Of a stretch of 46,681 bases of DNA, positions 40,760-46,681 are shown piece after piece. Source of the stretch: DATKLX01 sp035542155. GTDB lineage: Bacteria; Chloroflexota; Anaerolineae; Anaerolineales; Anaerolineaceae. The stretch is taken from the NCBI GenBank assembly GCA_035542155.1, contig DATKLX010000222.1, positions 1-46,681 on the forward strand. Reading direction: 5' to 3'. Within the stretch, counting starts at the first letter, position 1. Every line of letters starts with the position of its first letter. Made by a program: the position numbers and the translations under genes. Below the pieces are notes generated by a model. The model had not been told where the DNA came from and ran no database searches. It worked only from the letters and a program-made list of their open reading frames with translations.

Positions 40760-41656
40760 CTACTTTCCCACTGCCAGGGTGTGCTGGAAGCGGATGAGCA
40801 GCTCTCGCAGCTTCTCCTGTTCGGCGGGGCTGAGGCACTCCCAGGGAGCGAAAAAGGAACGGTCGGTGGTATCCTCAGCCCGCTGGCGCAGGTCCAGGCC
40901 GGCCTGGGTCAGGCGAAAGATCTCGCCATCCTCTTGAGCCAGCCCGCGCTCGACGAGATCGTTCAGCACTTCGACGTACACCTCTCCCGGGTATCCACGG
41001 CGGGCCAGGCGGTCCAGCAGCCCGTCGATGCGGTTGGCCTCTCCGCGCCAGAGGAGGGTCAATATCTCCCAGGTCAGGGCGGAGAAACCATAGGTTTGCC
41101 AGGCGGCCAGGTGGGCGTCATCGCGGTAGGCGTTTAAATCGGTCAGGTACTGGTCGATGCGCACGATCAGATTGGCCTTTTCGCCAGGGTCCGAGCGGCG
41201 GCTGTAGCCGATGCACCACTTTCCCGGGGGCTCGGGAGCTGACATGCAGGACTGAACCACGCGGTGCAGCAGGGAGGCCAGCCGCTCCAGGTCGGCGAGG
41301 AGAAGCGGCTGCAGATCTGCCATGCGCTCGTAGGCCGCTGCCATGATGTGGGCTACGGCGTCCTTGCCCCGTCCGCTGAGCCAGTACTCGCCAAAGCCGT
41401 TGCTGTCTAGCAGCCCGGCGGAGGCCAGTGCGGCAAGGCGGTCCTCGAAGACCTTTTCTGCGGTATAGGGGTTGCGCACGCGCAAGCGTGAGGCGGAGAC
41501 AAAATCGGGGTCGAAGGTATATGCAGAAAAAAGCAGCCCCCAACCTCCCGGGTCAACCCCTTGGTTGATTTCCTCGGTATCGATCACAGGCAAATACTCG
41601 TCGCTCAACGTTCGGAGCGCTTCCACGGCGATTGACCAGAGATTGGACTGCGACAT
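40760..41656 (-). CDS. Winged-helix protein (SCO6745-like)
   Basis: 298 residues; AAGGAGG sets the start at 41656. Two winged-helix-like halves can be seen: VFEDRLAALASAGLLDS with YWLSGRGKDAV, and VLNDLVERGLAQEDGEIFRLTQAGLDLR. The middle is helical. The C-terminal FFAPWECLS is seen in SCO6745-type proteins. It may bind DNA and control this locus, or have a structural role. It follows the membrane protein gene by 19 bp. Confidence 0.75.
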   Translation of the reverse strand: MSQSNLWSIAVEALRTLSDEYLPVIDTEEINQGVDPGGWGLLFSAYTFDPDFVSASRLRVRNPYTAEKVFEDRLAALASAGLLDSNGFGEYWLSGRGKDAVAHIMAAAYERMADLQPLLLADLERLASLLHRVVQSCMSAPEPPGKWCIGYSRRSDPGEKANLIVRIDQYLTDLNAYRDDAHLAAWQTYGFSALTWEILTLLWRGEANRIDGLLDRLARRGYPGEVYVEVLNDLVERGLAQEDGEIFRLTQAGLDLRQRAEDTTDRSFFAPWECLSPAEQEKLRELLIRFQHTLAVGK

Positions 41657-41675
41657 ATTCCCCTCCTTTACGCAT

Positions 41676-42614
41676 TCACTGGCTCCTCGCCAGCTCACGG
41701 GCGCCCTCCAGGCCGTACCAGACCCCCCCTACCAGGCCAACGACGATGTTGGTCAGGAAATAGATCATCAGACTCACCGCCAGGCTGGTAGACGCGCTCA
41801 CGCCCATGGTTCCCAGCAGGATCGTCACCGTCTGCTCGCGGACGCCCAGACCTCCGATCGAGATCGGCAGGGCGAGCGAGAGAGAAATGATCGGCGTGAA
41901 GAGCAGCCAGATTCCCCAGGGCAGATTCACACCGAGGCCGGTAGCGATCAGGCCGTTGAACAGGACCAGCATGATGTTGAAGACCAGCGAAACCAGGCAA
42001 GCCTTGCCCAGCGCCGGGTAGCCCAACGAAGAAACCGAGCGGTAGAATCGCTCCAGGCTTTCCTGCCCGGGCAGGCGGATCTTGCTTCCCAGCCAGGGGA
42101 TCAATGGGGTGCCCATGACTACCCACCCGCCCACGACCGCCGCGACCGAGAGGAGCAGGACGTACAGGCCGTTATCCCCGGGCAGAAGGTGGTAGCTGAA
42201 GGGCAGCGCAGCTAAGGCCATCACAAACAGGGTCCACAATCCTATCGCGCGGTCGACCAGGGTCGTTCCGATTGCTTCGGGGACTTTGCCGGTCGTCCGC
42301 CCCAGTTCCATCATCTTCACCGCGTCGCCTCCCAGGCCGGTAGGCAGCGTAATATTGAAAAAGGCCCCGGCAAAATACAGCTCGACCAACCGGCGCAGCG
42401 GCACGTGAATCGCCTGCGCTTCGAGGAGAACCTGCCAGCGTAGGGCGCGCAGAGCGGTTCCCAACAACATCAGCGCGCCGGCCAGGACGAGGTATTCCCA
42501 GCGCGCCTGGCGCAATGTTGCCCAGAATGTGCCCAGGTCGACGGTCAGAAAGAGATAGACCAGCAGCCCGGTGCTGACAACGATCTTGAGGATGTTAAAC
42601 CATTTCTTGTTCAA
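41676..42614 (-). CDS. LPG-synthase-TM/AglD-like membrane protein
   Basis: 312 residues with about eight membrane helices. The family signature appears as FFNITLPTGLGGDAVKM and LPISIGGLGVREQ. Relatives include the flippase-like part of lysyl-phosphatidylglycerol synthase and glycan-related AglD. Here the catalytic lysyl-transferase domain is absent. The start overlaps the herA stop by 4 bp, so it is co-transcribed with DNA-processing genes, which is unexpected. Confidence 0.87.
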   Translation of the reverse strand: MNKKWFNILKIVVSTGLLVYLFLTVDLGTFWATLRQARWEYLVLAGALMLLGTALRALRWQVLLEAQAIHVPLRRLVELYFAGAFFNITLPTGLGGDAVKMMELGRTTGKVPEAIGTTLVDRAIGLWTLFVMALAALPFSYHLLPGDNGLYVLLLSVAAVVGGWVVMGTPLIPWLGSKIRLPGQESLERFYRSVSSLGYPALGKACLVSLVFNIMLVLFNGLIATGLGVNLPWGIWLLFTPIISLSLALPISIGGLGVREQTVTILLGTMGVSASTSLAVSLMIYFLTNIVVGLVGGVWYGLEGARELARSQ

Positions 42615-44314
42615 AAGCCCAGTTCCTTGAGTGTCTCTGATTCAGATTTTCGTCCGCCGCCGCGGCCGAGGAGCTCCTCCCAAAAGCGCTCATCGTAGCG
42701 CCGCGAAACGACGGGGATCGGCATCGGCACGCCCCAGCCGAGCAGAAGGACCTCCTCCTTCGGCTGCAGGCGGGCGAGCATCCCGCGCAGGGCTTCCCGT
42801 CCCGCCAGGCCGGAAAGGACGGCGTGCAAGTCGTCCTCATCACCCAGCCAGCCCGAGATACGTGTGCCCAGTTGGCTCATCACCTCGTCGTAGATCTGCG
42901 AGGGACGCTGGTCGATCACCACCAGGGTGACGTAATACTTGCGCATCTCGCGTGCGATGGTGCTGAACGTGGTCTGACCGGCCATTTCGCGGTTGAGCAA
43001 CTTGTGGGCCTCCTCGATGACGATCACCAGGGGGCGCGGCTCCTTCTCGCCTTTGGTGCGGAAATCATCAGTAGCCTTCACCCAGGCCTCGCGGATGCGC
43101 CGGGTGAGCAGGTTGGTCACCAACAGGTAATCCAGATCGTGGTCGTGGTCGCCAAAGGAAAGGACGATGTGCTGCCCGCCCTGCAGGGCGCGGATCATTT
43201 CTCCGAGCGAATCGGCGGCTGGTTTTTCGACGATATACGGTAGGTCGAAGACCCGGTTGAGCTTGGCGCGCAACCCCTCGGCTGCCATCACATTGACCCC
43301 GGTCTGGTTGGCCCAATAGGCGACGCTGTCGGGGGCAGGGATCTTCTTGCCGTTCTCGTCCTCGATCACCGATCCGATCTTCATGGCTTTGAACTCGGCG
43401 AGCCAGCGCTCGCGGCCAAAGCTGCTGACCAGCGCCTCGAGGGTGGTCGGGGTGGTTTCCTTTAGATTCAATTCGCGGGTGAGCATCTCGATGTCTTCGG
43501 GCTGAATGTCGCGCTCGGCCAGCTCCAGGTTGAAGTCCGGCGCCTGCCCGCGGATCGTACCGCTCTTGCCCAGCCCCACCACGCGGACCTTTCCGCGGAA
43601 TTTGACGCGCAGCCCGGGGATGCGTTGGTTGGTGTCCGAGGCAGTATCGTCAAAGCCGTACTCGTTGTGCATATCGAAGACCAGCACCGAAGAGTGGTCG
43701 TAATGGATCAGGCCGGCGAGGATGATCCGGGCGAGGAAGGATTTGCCCGTGCCGGTGGCCCCGAAGATGCCCGAGGAGCGCTGGACGAAGCGGTCGAGGT
43801 TGATGCACACCGGGTGGTTCTGCTCGCGGGTCAGCCCGATCTTGAAGTTGCCCGGATCGCTCTCCTTGCCGAAGATCTCAGCCACGTCGCCGGCGCTGGC
43901 CATGCGCACCATGGCGTGATGGGACGGGACCGTTTTGACCGGCAGGGGGACCGGCAGTTTGGCGGTGCTGGCGCGCATCCAGGCTTCATAGCCGGGAGAG
44001 CCCGGCTCGGGGCCGCGTTCGAGCATCAGCGAGGGCAGAACCTCGAGGTTGGTGTAGAGGGTTTGCCCGTGGAGCAGCCCGGCGAGCTGCCCCGGCAGGC
44101 GGGTCTCGCTCTGCTCGTCGGCGAAGCGCGGGTCGGTCGAGCCGAGCTGCAGGTCGACGACCAGGCCATAGAAGAGCCAGTCATTGTGCTCCCCGCTCTC
44201 GACGACCACGAATCCGCCCTCCTGAACCGAATAGGCAGGGACAGTTAACCGGACCCGCAAGTTTTCTTTGAGACCACCGCCGACGACATAGCCTATGTAC
44301 TGCTGATTTTCCAT
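42611..44314 (-). CDS. herA: HerA DNA translocase
   Basis: 567 residues. Residues 1-130 form a HAS barrel, then Walker A GATGTGKS (185-192), VFDMHNEYG, and Walker B LVIVIEEAHKLL with VVIDQRPSQI. This is the HerA pattern; hexameric HerA moves along duplex DNA and works with the NurA nuclease. Its first codons lie in an AT-rich repeat, so its ribosome binding site (TTGGAAATGGAAA) comes from that repeat. It overlaps the four-helix-bundle ORF by 22 bp. Confidence 0.93.
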   Translation of the reverse strand: MENQQYIGYVVGGGLKENLRVRLTVPAYSVQEGGFVVVESGEHNDWLFYGLVVDLQLGSTDPRFADEQSETRLPGQLAGLLHGQTLYTNLEVLPSLMLERGPEPGSPGYEAWMRASTAKLPVPLPVKTVPSHHAMVRMASAGDVAEIFGKESDPGNFKIGLTREQNHPVCINLDRFVQRSSGIFGATGTGKSFLARIILAGLIHYDHSSVLVFDMHNEYGFDDTASDTNQRIPGLRVKFRGKVRVVGLGKSGTIRGQAPDFNLELAERDIQPEDIEMLTRELNLKETTPTTLEALVSSFGRERWLAEFKAMKIGSVIEDENGKKIPAPDSVAYWANQTGVNVMAAEGLRAKLNRVFDLPYIVEKPAADSLGEMIRALQGGQHIVLSFGDHDHDLDYLLVTNLLTRRIREAWVKATDDFRTKGEKEPRPLVIVIEEAHKLLNREMAGQTTFSTIAREMRKYYVTLVVIDQRPSQIYDEVMSQLGTRISGWLGDEDDLHAVLSGLAGREALRGMLARLQPKEEVLLLGWGVPMPIPVVSRRYDERFWEELLGRGGGRKSESETLKELGF

Positions 44315-44727
44315 TTTCCATTTCCAATTTTCAATTTCTTGCTTTCAGACGATGGATTATTGATGGAGTGTTTGGACAGGTTTTGACGAGCGGTTTTATG
44401 TGAAGCGGTGAGAATCGCGACAATTTCCTTGCCTTCCCGCATTAGAGACTCAAGTTTATTGGCAGGAACGATATTGGCTTCGACCAGCATTTCCATCCAA
44501 TACATCGCTTCGTCCGCTTCTTCCAATGCAATCGATAATTTGGTTATGAAATCTGGTAGAGATTTCCCCTGGCAAGCTGAGCGATAATTTGCGCCTACAG
44601 AAGTGCCTGCCCGCAACAACTGCATCCCAATAACTTTCGCAGTTGGATCGTAGCCAAGGGTTTCGACCAATCGAATAATTCTAATCCCAAACTGTTTAGT
44701 CCTCTGTTTCAGCTCTGCTTCATCCAT
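44293..44727 (-). CDS. Four-helix-bundle protein (23S rRNA intervening-sequence type)
   Basis: 144 residues. RIIRLVETLG, MQLLRAGTSVGANYRSACQG, FITKLSIALEEADEAMYWME and a C-terminal helix EGKEIVAILTASHKT match the S23/IVP four-helix-bundle family. Its role is unknown even in well-studied cases. The tail (KLKIGNGKWKISST) is encoded by the flanking AT-rich repeat, read through into herA. GGAG precedes the start. The ORF separates nurA/HAS genes from herA. Confidence 0.88.
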   Translation of the reverse strand: MDEAELKQRTKQFGIRIIRLVETLGYDPTAKVIGMQLLRAGTSVGANYRSACQGKSLPDFITKLSIALEEADEAMYWMEMLVEANIVPANKLESLMREGKEIVAILTASHKTARQNLSKHSINNPSSESKKLKIGNGKWKISST

Positions 44728-44795
44728 GTCATTCGCTCCAAAAGAGAACTCTCTTCCAAATTGAAAATTGAAAATAGAAAATTGGAAATTACTTC
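44305..44795. mobile_element. AT-rich inverted repeats bracketing the four-helix-bundle ORF
   Basis: Left arm ATTTCCAATTTTCAATTTC (44320-44338); right arms AAATTGAAAATTGAAAAT (44758-44775) and GAAAATTGGAAATT (44777-44790) are its inverse with one or two changes. The right arm touches the stop of the HAS-barrel gene, the left one the herA start. This looks like a cassette inserted exactly between two genes; no transposase is present. Confidence 0.6.
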
Positions 44796-45430
44796 ACGTA
44801 ACTTGCCTGGGAATCGAAAACCTGATAGATGTTTTCCGCATCCGCCAGCGTTCCCAGCACGGTCATCAGGGTGGGGTAGTCGTCGCGGAGGAGGGTGATG
44901 AGCTCCTGGGTGGCGCGGGTCAGCCAGTCGGAGGCGCCGCGGAGCGAGTGGGCTTGCTGGCCGTTCTGCAGGTGGGCGGCGAGCAGCTCGCCGGTGGGCA
45001 AGTCGACGGCGCGCAGGATATGGCGGAAGTAGCCAAAGCGGCCGACGCCGGTAAACTCGACCAGCTCATCGTCGTCGCAGAGGTAGATCTGGTCCAGGCT
45101 GAGCGGAGGCCTGGGCGGGAGGAGGTGGCGGATGCGCTCGTTCTGGCGGTAACCGACCGCCAGAACGCTGATCTCGACCGGCACGTTGCGGTTGAGGCGG
45201 TTGTCCTGGATTACCGCGTCGTCGATGCCGTCCGCGGTGACCAGTTGGCGCACCAGGCCATCGTCGTCGATGTGGATATCGTGAATGATCCCGTACACCT
45301 GGTAACCATCTTCGAGAGGAATGCGCACCAGGCAGCCGAAGGAGGGAGAATTCAACTGGGAAACCCGGCAGCCAAACACGCAGCCGGAGGTGTTCGCGCG
45401 CAGTAAACGACCAATCGCCAGGATGCTCAT
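44789..45430 (-). CDS. HAS-barrel-like protein of the nurA-herA unit
   Basis: 213 residues. The N-terminal half is a beta barrel in the style of HAS domains: IGRLLRANTSGCVFGCRV, FGCLVRIPLEDGYQVYGII and VPVEISVLAVGY. The C-terminal half is helical (LTRATQELITLLRDDYPTL). HAS barrels dock HerA-type ATPases on their partners, so it may link NurA and HerA (inference). Its start overlaps the nurA stop by 4 bp (ATGA). Confidence 0.78.
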   Translation of the reverse strand: MSILAIGRLLRANTSGCVFGCRVSQLNSPSFGCLVRIPLEDGYQVYGIIHDIHIDDDGLVRQLVTADGIDDAVIQDNRLNRNVPVEISVLAVGYRQNERIRHLLPPRPPLSLDQIYLCDDDELVEFTGVGRFGYFRHILRAVDLPTGELLAAHLQNGQQAHSLRGASDWLTRATQELITLLRDDYPTLMTVLGTLADAENIYQVFDSQASYVK

Positions 45431-46602
45431 CTCGTTAACCTTGTCCGACCTTCGAGGTCTTTATGACTCTGCTTGTTCGATTTTTCGCCGACGGGAATGC
45501 CTCGCCGGTACATCTCAGCCACCATCATCTGCTCGAGCTGCTCTTTTTCCGCCAGGCTGACCACAGCCACCTCGTGGGCGCGGGCGAGCGCATAGGGATA
45601 GGGCCGCGCGCCCATGATCCGCGCCTGGCCGACGAGCACCGCCTGCAGGCGATCGATCAGCGCCGGGCGCTCTGCCACCCAGGCGGGGATCTCTGTACGG
45701 GTGATCCAGGGGTGCTCCGGCCGGCCGACGTTCAGGTAGAAGAAATGCAGGGCCAGCTCACCGCGGAAGTGATCTGCCGAGCTGGATTGGATCCCAAACA
45801 CTGCCGACCGCTCGCCGGGGGCGAGGAGGTCGCGGAACAGGTGCGCGTCGGTCACCCCATGGAAGGGACGCACGCGGCCCGCCCGGCGCAGATCTTCTTT
45901 CAGCTCCTCCAATTCTAACAGGCGAACCACCAGATCGCCGCGCGGCTTGTCCACATACCCGGCGGTGATCACCCCCAGGGCCGACAGGCGGGTTAGCACG
46001 TCCAGGTACTCCTGGAAGAGACGCTGGAACTCGGGAGTATCCCGCGAGCCGCGGTCAGTGAACAGCTCCAGGGGCCCGTCGGTCAGGGTGGTGACCGGCG
46101 ACGCGGCGCGGCTGGCCAGGTCGGCCAGGACGGTGCGCTCGTTCAGGTCGCGGGTCAGTGCGACGACCTCCTCGGTGATCAGCCCGTTCGCGGTGTACAG
46201 CTCTTCTTCAGCGAGGAGCCGGGAGCGGATGATTTCGCGCGGCGCGGACTGGCCGGGGCGGAACTCGAACACCCCCACGTTGATGACGCAGAACTGGACC
46301 ACCGCGTGGCGGTCGGGGTTGATCTGCGAGCCGTCCGCGGCCAGGATCACACCATCCATGGGGAGGGGTGGAAGGGGGAAATGGGCGTCCAGGTTTTCCA
46401 CAGCCGGAATGGCGCAGCGCAGGCTCGGGTTGTGACCGGCCGCCTGGCGAACGCGCTGGCGAAGGAGCTCTAGCTCGCCGGCCTGCCGGCGCATAATGTC
46501 CAGGCTTTGCTCGCGTTTCTCACGGAAATCCTTTTCACGAAGCGGGGCGGTTTCCCCCCATTTGCGGACCTGTTGCTGTAAATTCTGGAAGTCGACCGGC
46601 AT
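45427..46602 (-). CDS. nurA: NurA-domain nuclease
   Basis: 391 residues. The NurA domain shows ILAADGSQINPDRH with Asp90, then TLTDGPLELF and GYVDKPRGDLVV, the acidic metal-binding positions. An N-terminal helix (about 1-55) may form a coiled coil. NurA degrades DNA ends together with HerA. AGGGG precedes the ATG at 46602; a longer frame upstream covers the promoter and is unlikely. Confidence 0.9.
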   Translation of the reverse strand: MPVDFQNLQQQVRKWGETAPLREKDFREKREQSLDIMRRQAGELELLRQRVRQAAGHNPSLRCAIPAVENLDAHFPLPPLPMDGVILAADGSQINPDRHAVVQFCVINVGVFEFRPGQSAPREIIRSRLLAEEELYTANGLITEEVVALTRDLNERTVLADLASRAASPVTTLTDGPLELFTDRGSRDTPEFQRLFQEYLDVLTRLSALGVITAGYVDKPRGDLVVRLLELEELKEDLRRAGRVRPFHGVTDAHLFRDLLAPGERSAVFGIQSSSADHFRGELALHFFYLNVGRPEHPWITRTEIPAWVAERPALIDRLQAVLVGQARIMGARPYPYALARAHEVAVVSLAEKEQLEQMMVAEMYRRGIPVGEKSNKQSHKDLEGRTRLTR

Positions 46603-46635
46603 ACGGCCCCTGCGCTTTCCCGAACATTTGTTTGA

Positions 46636-46664
46636 ATTGTACAGACATTGAAAGCAGAACACAA
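46636..46664 (-). promoter_or_regulatory. Promoter of the nurA-herA unit
   Basis: TTGTGT (46659-46664), 17-bp spacer, TACAAT (46636-46641), about 30 bp before the nurA start. Confidence 0.6.
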
Positions 46665-46681
46665 GAGTCTAAAGGGCCCGG

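Overview
The window looks like chromosomal DNA of a Chloroflexota bacterium, probably Anaerolineae-like. This is an inference from style: secreted proteins with a YLP(L/I/N)V motif, a GEMM-I type riboswitch, a dnaX-ybaB-recR block next to unrelated membrane glycosyltransferases, and a NurA/HerA locus. No rRNA, insertion sequence, prophage or CRISPR array is visible. Base composition shifts near 16.3 kb. The left part is more AT-rich with wider spacers. The right part is GC-rich, packed, and full of long antisense shadow frames.

Left part (1-16.3 kb). The start of a secreted protein gene (cut by the window edge) and a GT39-like membrane glycosyltransferase come first. tRNA-Gly(TCC), a sortase gene behind a c-di-GMP riboswitch, and tRNA-Met(CAT) follow. 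Next are a secreted protein made of two near-identical 169-residue repeats, a GT4 glycosyltransferase with a large helical C-terminal extension, and an overlapping histidine kinase/KdpE-like regulator pair. A cold-shock style group follows: two RRM RNA-binding proteins and a DEAD-box helicase, with a Dps-like protein that lost most of its ferroxidase ligands, a methyltransferase and several small unknown genes.

Middle part (16.3-31.3 kb). A STAS protein, a secreted beta-rich protein and an MTAP-type phosphorylase are followed by a 640-bp non-coding stretch with clustered AACGAAT inverted repeats. Then come a membrane-anchored trypsin-like protease, a PstS-like lipoprotein, a coiled-coil protein, a fatty-acid-hydroxylase superfamily protein, and the cysteine operon cysK-cysE with a long structured leader. 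A YHS protein, a two-domain VOC dioxygenase, a LacI regulator with two matching operators (its own promoter and a small gene), xylulokinase and a histone-deacetylase family enzyme complete the block.

Right part (31.3-46.7 kb). A 350-bp array of strong hairpins without a gene precedes a YacP-like NYN nuclease and a DUF1361 membrane protein. On the plus strand are a lamin-tail protein and dnaX-ybaB-recR. A GT87-like membrane protein follows on the minus strand. The last 9 kb, all minus, reads as one long transcription unit: nurA, a HAS-barrel-like protein, a four-helix-bundle ORF bracketed by inverted AT-rich repeats, herA, an LPG-synthase-TM (AglD-like) protein, a winged-helix protein, an unknown protein and a second HerA-like ATPase. 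NurA and HerA are a known nuclease/translocase pair in DNA end processing and, in some bacteria, phage defence.

The strongest leads are the riboswitch-controlled sortase beside YLPxV proteins, the four-helix-bundle cassette inserted exactly between the nurA-side genes and herA, the hairpin array at 31.4-31.7 kb, and a repeated leader hairpin found before two unrelated genes.
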